Both the position numbers and the translations under genes were made by a program. The notes beneath the pieces are model-generated. The model saw only the letters and a program-made list of their open reading frames with translations, was not told the origin of the DNA and made no database searches. Of a DNA stretch of 64,000 nt, positions 1-7,481 are shown piece after piece. Origin of the DNA: RGIG2134 sp964461115 (GTDB taxonomy: Bacteria; Cyanobacteriota; Vampirovibrionia; Gastranaerophilales; Gastranaerophilaceae); contig CAYWSX010000001.1 in the NCBI GenBank assembly GCA_964461115.1, positions 62,001 to 126,000 on the forward strand, given 5' to 3'. Within the stretch, counting starts at the first letter, position 1. Every line of letters begins with the position of its first letter.

Positions 1-657
1 AGGGAAAATTTCGTCTATATTGTGCGTCACCAGCACAACCGGAACCTTCTTAGAAAGCTTTTGTATTATTTCAAGCAAACTCCGCTGCGCCTTGATATCC
101 AGCCCTGTGGTCGGCTCATCCAAAATAAACGCCCTTGGTTCGTGAATGAGCGAACGCCCGATAACACATCGTCTTATTTGCCCCGTGCTCATATGAGCTA
201 TTTTTTTATTCTGAATGCTTTGAATATCAAGAAACTTGAGCACATTTAATGCTTCTTCGCATTGTTTTTGAGAAAAATTGTGATGTTTAAAAACACCCAA
301 AGAACTGTAATAGCCGCTCAGAATTGAGTCCAAAGCCGACACATCCGACGCTTGGCTTACAAACTGATTATGCAAGTCATTCGTAATAATTCCGAGATGT
401 TTTTTAAGTTCAAAAATATCCCAGCGATCTTTTCCAAAAATTTCTTTTTTAAATGTATATTCCGTGTTTGGATACAAATCGTGCGAAAATAGTTTCATTA
501 GGGTAGATTTACCGCTTCCGTTTGCACCGAGAATCACCCAATTTTCTCCTGCGTTTATTTTGAGGTTAACTTTTTCCAACACGGTCACCGAGCCGTAATT
601 TACATAGACATTTTCAAAGTTGATTATATTTTCTTTTGAGCTATTTATTACTAACAA
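1..657 (-). CDS. ABC transporter ATP-binding protein (3' end beyond window)
   Basis: ATP-hydrolysing subunit of an ABC system. About 219 residues are visible and the C-terminus runs off the left edge. Seen: Walker A GANGSGKST about 40 residues in, an ABC signature-like segment MSTGQIRR, Walker B AFILDEP, and the D-loop TTGLD followed by a switch histidine in VTHNIDE. All nucleotide-binding motifs are intact. No ATG lies in frame: an in-frame stop is at 709-711 and the first usable start is a TTG at 655-657, with only weak ribosome-binding sequence, so the start is uncertain. The compact single cassette with the GENWVILG opening resembles stand-alone cytoplasmic cassettes of the ModF/YlmA type. 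Substrate and partner are not visible. Confidence 0.85.
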   Translation of the reverse strand, partial: MLVINSSKENIINFENVYVNYGSVTVLEKVNLKINAGENWVILGANGSGKSTLMKLFSHDLYPNTEYTFKKEIFGKDRWDIFELKKHLGIITNDLHNQFVSQASDVSALDSILSGYYSSLGVFKHHNFSQKQCEEALNVLKFLDIQSIQNKKIAHMSTGQIRRCVIGRSLIHEPRAFILDEPTTGLDIKAQRSLLEIIQKLSKKVPVVLVTHNIDEIFP

Positions 658-727
658 AATTTCACCGTTTTTGCATATTATAAAACAAAAAAGAAAGTCT
701 GTATGATTTCAAAATACACATAGATAC

Positions 728-758
728 GTCATTGCGAGCAAAGCGAAGCAATCCAGTC
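728..758. repeat. Left arm of inverted repeat (family A)
   Basis: A 31-base unit. Its reverse complement begins GACTGGATTGCTTCG and ends CTCGCAATGAC, matching the unit at 1040-1076 in inverted orientation. It lies just past the stop codon of the broken GIY-YIG gene. The unit is itself near-palindromic, with GCAAAGC/GCTTTGC-type inner symmetry. Confidence 0.8.
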
Positions 759-759
759 T

Positions 760-1058
760 TCAAATTATACTAAAATACAAATCTTCCCATTCAGAATTAG
801 AATGCTCAATCAATTCAAGCTTTTTCTTCCTTGAACCTGACTTAATTTGTTTTTCCCTGTTTATCGCAAAATCAATATCTTCAAATATTTCGTAATAACC
901 AAGTTTATCAACACCATATTTTTTTGTAAATCCATCGGCGGCTTTGCTTTTATGCTCATAAACCCTTCTAAGCAAATCCGACGTAACACCCGTATATAAA
1001 GTTCCGTTTTTTGGCTAAATAAAATATACACAAAATATTGACTGGATTGCTTCGTCAC
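760..1058 (-). pseudogene. GIY-YIG nuclease, frameshifted
   Basis: A small single-domain GIY-YIG endonuclease of the UvrC-N-terminal type, split between two frames. The first frame (861-1058) carries the YFVYILFSQ strand. The second (760-975) carries LLRRVYEHKSK, the YYE segment and the IKSGSRKKK tail. Adding one base to the run of six T at 1007-1012 (plus-strand view) would join them into a normal domain with NGTLYTGVTSD, so a one-base deletion in a homopolymer is the simplest explanation. The only candidate start, a GTG at 1056-1058, falls inside the flanking repeat. Either a recent loss of function or a sequencing error in the A/T run. The fold assignment is firm; activity is not expected. 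Confidence 0.8.
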
Positions 1059-1076
1059 TTCGTTCCTCGCAATGAC
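1040..1076. repeat. Right arm of inverted repeat (family A)
   Basis: A 37-base unit starting GACTGGATTGCTTCG and ending CTCGCAATGAC. It is the inverted partner of 728-758; the middle differs by six bases. With its partner it brackets the GIY-YIG remnant exactly, leaving almost no other sequence between the arms. Confidence 0.8.
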
Positions 1077-1095
1077 AAATTACTCTGTTATTAAG

Positions 1096-1171
1096 TGGTG
1101 GGCGATACGTGACTCGAACACGTGACCCCTTGAATGTCGATCAAGTGCGCTACCAACTGCGCCAATCGCCC
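1096..1171 (-). tRNA. tRNA-Val (anticodon GAC), CCA encoded
   Basis: A full cloverleaf can be folded by eye: acceptor GGGCGAT with ATCGCCC, D stem GCGC/GCGC around AGTTGGTA, anticodon stem CTTGA/TCAAG, T stem ACGTG/CACGT with loop TTCGAGT, discriminator A, and a genome-encoded CCA. The seven-base anticodon loop is TCGACAT, giving anticodon GAC (Val) and C instead of the near-universal U at position 33. All stems pair perfectly, so this looks like a functional tRNA rather than a decayed copy. Confidence 0.93.
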
Positions 1172-1192
1172 TATTTAATTATCAACCAAGCC

Positions 1193-1221
1193 GTCATGCT
1201 GAACTTGTTTCAGCATCTATC
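1193..1221. repeat. Dispersed palindromic repeat (family B, copy 1)
   Basis: Sequence of the form GTCATGCTGAACTTG followed by TTTCAGCATCTATC. The inner part CTGAA...TTCAG is a short hairpin. Related copies lie at 48515-48543 (inverted), 60734-60762 and 63077-63100. This copy sits between the tRNA-Val and the end of queH. Confidence 0.65.
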
Positions 1222-1289
1222 CAAACTTGAAAAACTTTTGCCATATCGGCAATTTCCAAAACTCAGCTTATCATCCGCGAGTCTCAAAG

Positions 1290-1859
1290 TCAAGATTGCA
1301 AAGCTTTGTCGATACGAATACTATACTCACAGCCGCAATAATCCTGACGGTAAAAATCAAATTCCCGCGCTATTTCATTCGTAATTTTAAACCCGTTTTG
1401 TTTTTTAAAATCCATGTCGAGATATTTTATTTTATATGTCAAAGAGGCAAATTCAGCTGCAAACTTTATTTTCTCAAAATTTTTATGAGGACTGACCGAA
1501 AGCGTCGTTGAAAAAAAATCAGTACCGATTTTTCGAGCGTATGAAGCTGTCTTATCTAGTCTTAAAGCAAAACATCTTTCACATCGCTTGCCCTTTTCGG
1601 GTTCGTTTTCAAGTCCCGTCGCAACTTCATAAAAAACAGAGGAAGGCTCTTCAATAATTTTCAATTCCGTGTCGGTTTCAGCACAAAACCGCACAACTTC
1701 GTCTCTTCTGCGACAATATTCTTCGGCCGGAAAAATATTTGGATTGTAGAAAAAAACAATTATTTCATATCCGAGTTCTTTAAGTAGTTTATGCGGATAC
1801 CCTAAACACACAGCGCAGCAGGCATGAAGAACAATTCCAGGCTTCGTATTAATTGTCAT
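1290..1859 (-). CDS. queH: Epoxyqueuosine reductase QueH
   Basis: Catalyses the last step of queuosine synthesis, reducing epoxyqueuosine to queuosine in tRNA; it is the cobalamin-independent alternative to QueG. The 189-residue length fits the family (DUF208). Seen: N-terminal HACCAVC with adjacent and spaced cysteines, an RRRDE stretch, a central CERCF pair and a C-terminal YCGCEYS cluster. These cysteines are known to bind an iron-sulfur centre and an additional metal. The ATG at 1859 overlaps by one base with the stop codon of the VKOR-DsbA gene (TAATG), so the two are translationally coupled. No other queuosine gene is nearby. Confidence 0.93.
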   Translation of the reverse strand: MTINTKPGIVLHACCAVCLGYPHKLLKELGYEIIVFFYNPNIFPAEEYCRRRDEVVRFCAETDTELKIIEEPSSVFYEVATGLENEPEKGKRCERCFALRLDKTASYARKIGTDFFSTTLSVSPHKNFEKIKFAAEFASLTYKIKYLDMDFKKQNGFKITNEIAREFDFYRQDYCGCEYSIRIDKALQS

Positions 1860-3052
1860 TATCTTTTTTCTGCTCCTGCTTCAATAAGAATTTTTTCAAG
1901 TTCTGTTGCAGTCATTACACCCGGCATTAATCGCAATCCCAATTGCAATACAGGTGTAGCGTTCAACTTGTTGTCATTCGCTGACTGAATTTCGCTCTTT
2001 AATTTTGCCTCTACTTCAGCAGAGTGGGCGTCTGCTTGGAGTTTATCCGTATCAAAACCCGCTTCTTTGGCAAATTTAATAAGCATTTCTTCACTTTTAG
2101 GTTTCTTTTCAAACAATAAATCATTCATATCCCAATATTTATTCTGATATCCTGCCGCAATATTGTATTTTGCAAGAATGCAGGAACCGGCATGCATTTG
2201 GCGTTTCATCAGAGGGTTGCAAGCCTCATCGAGCGGGAAATTTTTATGAACAATTCGCACATTTTTCAAATCCTTGACCGCCTTGTGGATAATGATGTTG
2301 AGCATATAACATGCCGGACACTGATAATCAGTATAAATATACAAAACAACCTTTGCATTCTTATCACCGAGAATATTCCCCGAAACCTTATATGGATTAG
2401 ACTTCATATGACGAATATCTTCAAATTCTTTGAGTTTTTTCATATGCGGCGCAAGTATAAAAGTCTTGCTTGTAAAAACAAGCACCCCGACAGCCGTAAC
2501 AGCAACAGCCAAAAAGGCAATAAGATATTTTTTTACCTTAATTGCAGAAACAAAATCATTAAAGCAATCCTTAATCATATCATCAACTTTTTTACCTTTG
2601 TATAGCGCAATGATTGCGATTACAAGGTTTAACAAGTATGTGAAAAAGCACAATATGCAGATTTTTTTGATTTCAAATATAGAAAGGCAAGCAAGCGTCA
2701 TAGAAACAAGAAACGAGAATATTCCCACCGCAAAGATATAGGAAACAGGATTTTTAAACACTTCCAAAAATTTCAAGACCTTTATGTTTTTCAACTTATC
2801 AACATATGTCATAAAAATTATGAATGCATACAAAATCAAGCCCCAAACAGCGAGCGGAACACCGAAAAATTGCGCGTGGGGAGTTTTAGCAACACCGTCA
2901 CAGTCAATAAAACTGTTTATAGAACAAAAACTGTTCAACGCGTATGGATTATAGTTTGATTCATAAAATATCACCGTCAACTTTACAGAGGTGATAAACC
3001 CAACTAACGCTATTATTGTAAATAGTATTCGCTTATATTTTTCCATTTTCAC
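1859..3052 (-). CDS. VKOR-DsbA fusion, thiol oxidation of exported proteins
   Basis: Membrane protein that makes disulfide bonds in exported proteins. The N-terminal half (about residues 8-155) is a four- to five-helix vitamin K epoxide reductase domain with the loop pair C43/C51 and the quinone-site CILC (C132, C135). After another membrane helix (about 176-200) comes a thioredoxin-fold DsbA-like domain with the active site CPAC (C245, C248) and a cis-Pro region ATPVLQ. Such fusions recycle the oxidant and transfer it to substrate within one chain and are typical of Cyanobacteria. All redox cysteines are present. The start at 3052 has a GGAG ribosome site. It is followed directly by queH. 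Confidence 0.92.
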   Translation of the reverse strand: MKMEKYKRILFTIIALVGFITSVKLTVIFYESNYNPYALNSFCSINSFIDCDGVAKTPHAQFFGVPLAVWGLILYAFIIFMTYVDKLKNIKVLKFLEVFKNPVSYIFAVGIFSFLVSMTLACLSIFEIKKICILCFFTYLLNLVIAIIALYKGKKVDDMIKDCFNDFVSAIKVKKYLIAFLAVAVTAVGVLVFTSKTFILAPHMKKLKEFEDIRHMKSNPYKVSGNILGDKNAKVVLYIYTDYQCPACYMLNIIIHKAVKDLKNVRIVHKNFPLDEACNPLMKRQMHAGSCILAKYNIAAGYQNKYWDMNDLLFEKKPKSEEMLIKFAKEAGFDTDKLQADAHSAEVEAKLKSEIQSANDNKLNATPVLQLGLRLMPGVMTATELEKILIEAGAEKR

Positions 3053-3068
3053 TCCGATGTCTCAAATT

Positions 3069-3926
3069 TTACCAGGTAAACTGTTTTGCAATATCTTTTA
3101 CGCTGAAACCCTCTTCCAAAGGCGCTTGAGCTTTCTCAATTATACGCTCAAAACGCTCTTCGTATGTAGGTTTATCAATTTTGTAGAATACTCCTGTATA
3201 AACCGCTTCTTCACTAAATGCAAGCCCCATTGCAACTAGTCTGTCGCTCGTATCATGATTTTCGGGAAGCGGACGAGTAATTTCCTTGATATGCTCATAC
3301 GAACTCACTTTATTATACTGCACACATGGCGAAATTATGTGAATAAAAGAAAATCCTTTATGCTCAAGCCCCTGCTTAATAAGGCTTTCAATCTGCTTCA
3401 CTTCGCCCGAATATCCTCTTGCAACAAATGACGCATTGAAAGAAAGCGCCAGCAGCACAGGGTTGATTCTATCCGCAGTCCAAGCATAAGGGTTGCACTT
3501 TGTTGTCGTGCCAAGCCTTGAAGTCGGAGAACATTGACCTTTTGTCAATGCGTAAATCTCATTATCCATCATAATATAAGTTATGTCCGGATTTTTGCGC
3601 GCTGCATGGATAAAGTGGTTTCCGCCTATACTTAAACCATCACCGTCTCCGCCGACAGCAACAACATTTGTTTCGGGACGTGCCTGTTTTAGCCCCATTG
3701 CACAGGGCAAAACACGACCATGAATTGTATGAAACCCGTACGTAGAAGTAAAAAACGGAAATCGTGACGAACAGCCTATGCCTGAAACAATTGTCGTATC
3801 ATGAGGCACATAGTTTTCCGCCGCCATGGCTTTGTTGAGTGCATTAAGTACCGCATAATCGCCGCAGCCCGGACACCACGTAGGTTTTCTCTGTCCTTTA
3901 TAATCATTTGGAGTATATTCTGTCAT
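3069..3926 (-). CDS. korB: 2-oxoacid:ferredoxin oxidoreductase, beta subunit
   Basis: Thiamine-diphosphate-binding subunit that oxidatively decarboxylates a 2-oxoacid to an acyl-CoA with ferredoxin as electron acceptor. Seen: the N-terminal WCPGCGDY cluster motif, GIGCSSR, and the ThDP-binding GDGDGLSIGGNH continuing to a DNEIYALTKGQ segment. The 285-residue length fits the two-subunit type. It lies 15 bases downstream of the gene for the fused gamma-alpha subunit, so the two form an operon. Substrate choice (2-oxoglutarate, pyruvate or a branched acid) cannot be settled from sequence by eye; the architecture most resembles 2-oxoglutarate enzymes. Oxygen sensitivity of the family suggests an anaerobe. 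Confidence 0.92.
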   Translation of the reverse strand: MTEYTPNDYKGQRKPTWCPGCGDYAVLNALNKAMAAENYVPHDTTIVSGIGCSSRFPFFTSTYGFHTIHGRVLPCAMGLKQARPETNVVAVGGDGDGLSIGGNHFIHAARKNPDITYIMMDNEIYALTKGQCSPTSRLGTTTKCNPYAWTADRINPVLLALSFNASFVARGYSGEVKQIESLIKQGLEHKGFSFIHIISPCVQYNKVSSYEHIKEITRPLPENHDTSDRLVAMGLAFSEEAVYTGVFYKIDKPTYEERFERIIEKAQAPLEEGFSVKDIAKQFTW

Positions 3927-3941
3927 TTTTTTATCCTTCTG

Positions 3942-5726
3942 TTAAAAAATGTGGTTGCTTGCTTCCAGGCGCATTTCTTCTTCGTAGACCTTCGCAACTT
4001 CGACGATTTTATCGTAAACTTCCTCCGCGGTGAACGGAACACCTTCGTATTTAAGGAATTCTACAAGCTTTAAGCCCCTATTGATATGGTTGCAACGCTC
4101 TACCAGTAAAGATTTAAACTGCGCATTGAAATTTGCCTCTATGACAATTACAACGTCTTTGCCTTCCAAAAATTCCTTAATCCACGGCGTAGGCATAGGA
4201 TAAAGAGTTCTCGGATAAAGAACTTCAACCTCAATCCCCGCTTCATTTGCAATTTCTATCGCCTCGATAACCGCACCTGAGGTTGAACCCCAGCTTATGA
4301 TACCGAGTTTTGCACCTTTTACGCCGAAACGTGCAGCTTTTGTGAATTCGTGGGTTGCTGTTTGAAGTTTCCTGAAACGCTTTTCAAGCATCATCTTGTG
4401 AGTTTCGGGATCCGTCACCGGTGTTGAGGTTTCTGTGTGCTCTAACCCTGTCGCAGTATAGGCAAAACCCTCATCGCCGGGTGACGAAACAGGCGATATA
4501 CCGCTTTTAGTATTCTTATAGCGTGCGTACTTACCTTTTTCTGTTTCATCAGGCTTTAGTCTCTCAACAAGCTCAATGTGGTCAAAATCAATCAAATCAA
4601 CACACTCTCTTCTCGGGCCAATAGTCGCATCAGAAAGGATGATGACGGGAACTTGATATTTTTCGGCATAATTAAATGCACACACTGTCTGCTTAAAACA
4701 ATCTTCAACATTTATAGGCGCAAGTACAATCTTGGGACACTCACCGTGCGTGCCGAACATTGCAGCCAGAAGGTCTGATTGCTCGGTTTTAGTCGGAATC
4801 CCGGTGGAAGGTCCGCCGCGCATGACATTCGCGATGACTATCGGCAGTTCTGCCATCGAAGAAAGCCCTATTGCCTCCTGCATGAGGCTCAAACCGGGGC
4901 CGCTTGTCGCTGTCATTGCTTTTACTCCGCCATAAGAAGCACCGATAACCTCACAAATAGCGGCAATCTCGTCTTCGCACTGAACCATTTTTCCACCGAC
5001 CTTAGGCGACTCTTTAGCGAGCCATTCCATTATTTCAGTAGCAGGCGTAATCGGATATCCCGCAAAAAACCTGCAACCCGCAACTAAAGCCCCCAGCCCG
5101 ATTGCTTCGTTCCCCGACATAATCAATTTTTGCCCCGAAGGTTTCATTTCTGCATTTAAGAGAAAATCCTTTCGCTCCAACTCATTCAAAGCGAATGAAT
5201 ATCCTCGTTCAAAGGCATTTATATTTGCATCAATAACCTCTTGAGATTTTTTCTCGTAACGCTTTTTCATATCAAGAATGACATGCTCGTGCAGTCCCAA
5301 GTTTTTAGCAAGTCCGATAGCAACTCCAAGAGCAAAAGCATTTCTGGAGCGCTCTGACGCACATTCTTTCGAAAGGGTCGTAATCGGGATAAAATATTTT
5401 ATCAAATCGGGACGGTCGTTGAATTTTATGCCCAAATCACTGTCCGCAATTATAATTCCGCCTTCTTCGACTGAATTTATACGCTCATCGGTAAAGTCAG
5501 AATCCAATATAATTAAAACATCAGCCGCCTGCCCCGCTGTACGAGCTCTTTGCTCCGATATTCTCAATTGATAATGACATTTACCGTCTCCGCGGATTTC
5601 CGACGGAAACGCGCGATAAGTTGTTACATAAAAGCCTTTTCTGGCAACGGCATAAGTCAAAATATCCCCTGCGCTTATTACCCCCTGCCCCGCAGTACCG
5701 GCAATTCTTATTCGTAAGTCTTTCAT
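3942..5726 (-). CDS. korA: 2-oxoacid:ferredoxin oxidoreductase, fused gamma-alpha subunit
   Basis: Partner of the beta subunit. Residues about 1-170 form the gamma domain (RIAGTAGQGVISAGDIL near the start), and residues about 195-594 form the alpha part with GNEAIGLGALVAGC, the FFAGYPITPATEIMEWL pyrimidine-binding segment, ATSGPGLSLMQEAIG and the C-terminal transketolase-like domain III. Fusion of gamma and alpha is common in KorA-type enzymes. The ATG at 5726 has a strong GGGGAGA ribosome site. It is the first gene of the korA-korB operon and is transcribed away from nanE. No separate ferredoxin-like delta subunit lies beside it. Confidence 0.92.
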   Translation of the reverse strand: MKDLRIRIAGTAGQGVISAGDILTYAVARKGFYVTTYRAFPSEIRGDGKCHYQLRISEQRARTAGQAADVLIILDSDFTDERINSVEEGGIIIADSDLGIKFNDRPDLIKYFIPITTLSKECASERSRNAFALGVAIGLAKNLGLHEHVILDMKKRYEKKSQEVIDANINAFERGYSFALNELERKDFLLNAEMKPSGQKLIMSGNEAIGLGALVAGCRFFAGYPITPATEIMEWLAKESPKVGGKMVQCEDEIAAICEVIGASYGGVKAMTATSGPGLSLMQEAIGLSSMAELPIVIANVMRGGPSTGIPTKTEQSDLLAAMFGTHGECPKIVLAPINVEDCFKQTVCAFNYAEKYQVPVIILSDATIGPRRECVDLIDFDHIELVERLKPDETEKGKYARYKNTKSGISPVSSPGDEGFAYTATGLEHTETSTPVTDPETHKMMLEKRFRKLQTATHEFTKAARFGVKGAKLGIISWGSTSGAVIEAIEIANEAGIEVEVLYPRTLYPMPTPWIKEFLEGKDVVIVIEANFNAQFKSLLVERCNHINRGLKLVEFLKYEGVPFTAEEVYDKIVEVAKVYEEEMRLEASNHIF

Positions 5727-5791
5727 AATCTCCCCGAGTAAACTTTTTCTGCTAAATATTTTAGTACCTTACGTAACAGTTTACAACAATG

Positions 5792-5820
5792 TTAAAAGAT
5801 TTTAATTTATGTTGTATAAT
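5792..5820 (+). promoter_or_regulatory. Promoter of nanE with -10 next to the start codon
   Basis: A perfect -10 hexamer TATAAT lies at 5815-5820, with a weak -35 (TTAAAA, 5792-5797). Seven bases separate the -10 from the ATG at 5828, so transcription would begin at or next to the start codon, and there is no ribosome-binding sequence. It also makes the in-frame ATG at 5789 unlikely, since that would lie upstream of the transcript. Confidence 0.6.
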
Positions 5821-5827
5821 TGTGTCC

Positions 5828-6517
5828 ATGAACAAATTAGATTTGATGAAAAATAAAGTCATAGTTTCCTGTCAGGCAATGCCTAACGAGCCTTTTTATC
5901 AGGAAGATTGCATGATTGCAATGATGAAATCTGTCCTAAAAGGAAATCCGTCAGGACTCCGTGTTGCAGGTATCAGAGATGTAAAGATTGCAAAAAGTCT
6001 TACCGATATTCCTGTAATAGGAATCACAAAACCGAACGTAATTCCACCCAATTTCAGAGAAATCGTATACATAACACCAACCGTGGCAGATGTTATTTCA
6101 CTTTGTCAGGCAGGCGCTGATGTTATTGCATTTGACGCTACAACACGCCCCAGACCGGGCGGGGATACGCTTAAAAATATAATAAAATTCATTAAACTAA
6201 ATAATAGGCTCGCAATGGCTGATATTTCAACATTTGAAGAGGGGCTGAACGCAAGAGCACTAGGAGCGGATGTCTTATCAACGACCCTTTCAGGCTACAC
6301 CACTCAATCAGGAGAATCTACATCCGAACCTGACTTTGAGCTTCTTGAAAAACTCGTTACAACAGTGCATTGCCCTGTAATTTTAGAAGGACGTATTTGG
6401 ACTGTCGAACACGTCAAAAAAGCTTTTGATATCGGAGCTCACTCGGTTGTTATCGGGTCTGCGATTACGCGCCCCCAGCTTATTACAAAAATGTTTGTAA
6501 ATTGGAATAAAATTTAG
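5828..6517 (+). CDS. nanE: N-acetylmannosamine-6-phosphate 2-epimerase
   Basis: Converts ManNAc-6-phosphate to GlcNAc-6-phosphate in sialic acid/amino-sugar catabolism; a cytoplasmic TIM-barrel enzyme. Seen: VSCQAMPNEPFY near the N-terminus, GLRVAGI and PVIGITK, a DVIAFDATTRPRP strand, MADIST, and a C-terminal phosphate site with VILEGRIW and GAHSVVIGSAITRP. From the ATG at 5828 the protein has 229 residues, the family's usual size. A longer reading from 5789 would add 13 residues upstream of the apparent transcription start. The ROK kinase gene follows after 20 bases, giving the common epimerase-kinase pairing; the NanA lyase is not in the window. Confidence 0.9.
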   Translation: MNKLDLMKNKVIVSCQAMPNEPFYQEDCMIAMMKSVLKGNPSGLRVAGIRDVKIAKSLTDIPVIGITKPNVIPPNFREIVYITPTVADVISLCQAGADVIAFDATTRPRPGGDTLKNIIKFIKLNNRLAMADISTFEEGLNARALGADVLSTTLSGYTTQSGESTSEPDFELLEKLVTTVHCPVILEGRIWTVEHVKKAFDIGAHSVVIGSAITRPQLITKMFVNWNKI

Positions 6518-6537
6518 GACTAATCAGGAGATTTAAC

Positions 6538-7407
6538 GTGCAGGCACTCGGAATTGATATCGGCGGAACAAAAATTTATGCAGCAATGGTTGATGAAAAA
6601 GGTCAGATTGTATCTGAATTAAAAAAATTTCAAACACCTAAAACTCGCGCTGAAATAGAAAAAATCTTAAAAGATATAATTAAAGAATTCGAAGCTAAAG
6701 CTGATGTAATCGGAATTTCCACAGCCGGCGCAGTAAACAATGCAAATACAGGCATTTTAGGCTCGACGGGTAACCTTTGTGCCGATTATAAAGATGTAAA
6801 ATTTCTAAAACTGTCTGCAAAAAAAGTGGTTGTCGAAAACGACGCTAATTGCGCAGCTTGGGCGGAATATAAACTGGGTGCGGCAAAAGGCAAGGAAAAC
6901 GTTGTGGTTCTTACACTTGGAACAGGTGTCGGAGGCGGAATAATAGTTAACGGTCAGCTGTTAAAAGGTAAAAACGGCGCAGCAGGTGAAATGCATTTTA
7001 AAATGAGTAGAAACAAACGCAGGCAGTGTACTTGCGGCTCTTATGACTGCTTTGAGATTTATGCTTCAGGAACAGGCATGAAATTGACAGCGCAAGAACT
7101 CTCAGGCAATCCCGCAATGACAACATATGACGTAATTGAAGGCGTAAACAAAAACGACGAATTAAGTATAAAAATTTTCAACACTTGGCAAAACGATATC
7201 ATTGACGGCGCAATCGGGCTGGCAAATATCTTTGACCCTGATTGCATAGTTCTTTCAGGCTCTATGGCTCAATTCGTAGATTACGAAATAGTTACCGATG
7301 CTGTAAACAAAGAAATCGTAACGACACCTACAAAAATCATTCCCGCAAAATTTGAAAACAACGCAGGGCTAATCGGTGCAGCTATTTTTGCAATGAGTAA
7401 AATTTAA
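6538..7407 (+). CDS. ROK-family sugar kinase (probable N-acetylmannosamine kinase or glucokinase)
   Basis: ATP-dependent kinase of the ROK family. Seen: N-terminal phosphate-binding DIGGTK, ENDANCAAWAEY with the catalytic Asp, the LGTGVGGG loop, and the zinc-binding/ROK signature region GEMHF...CTCGSYDCFE. The GTG start at 6538 is preceded by AGGAG. The coupled position after nanE favours N-acetylmannosamine as substrate (NanK-like), but glucose kinases of this family look alike, so specificity is inference. Length 289, normal for single-domain ROK kinases without a DNA-binding domain. Confidence 0.85.
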   Translation: MQALGIDIGGTKIYAAMVDEKGQIVSELKKFQTPKTRAEIEKILKDIIKEFEAKADVIGISTAGAVNNANTGILGSTGNLCADYKDVKFLKLSAKKVVVENDANCAAWAEYKLGAAKGKENVVVLTLGTGVGGGIIVNGQLLKGKNGAAGEMHFKMSRNKRRQCTCGSYDCFEIYASGTGMKLTAQELSGNPAMTTYDVIEGVNKNDELSIKIFNTWQNDIIDGAIGLANIFDPDCIVLSGSMAQFVDYEIVTDAVNKEIVTTPTKIIPAKFENNAGLIGAAIFAMSKI

Positions 7408-7448
7408 CTACCCTATTGTTTGTTTTTTGCTTGCTTTTTTTGTAAAAT

Positions 7449-7469
7449 ATTCTCAAACACATTGAGAAT
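7449..7469 (+). promoter_or_regulatory. Palindrome in the alaS leader
   Basis: Perfect 8-base inverted repeat ATTCTCAA-ACACA-TTGAGAAT directly before the AAGGAA ribosome site of alaS, and just after a likely -10 element (TAAAAT, 7443-7448). Its position around the expected transcription start would suit an operator or a translation-modulating hairpin. It has no downstream T-run, so it is not a terminator. Confidence 0.45.
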
Positions 7470-7481
7470 AAGGAATTTTAT

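Noticed and set aside
5789..5827. Longer N-terminus for nanE
   Set aside because: The ATG at 5789 lies upstream of the apparent -10 box at 5815-5820 and would not be transcribed from it; family length fits 5828.
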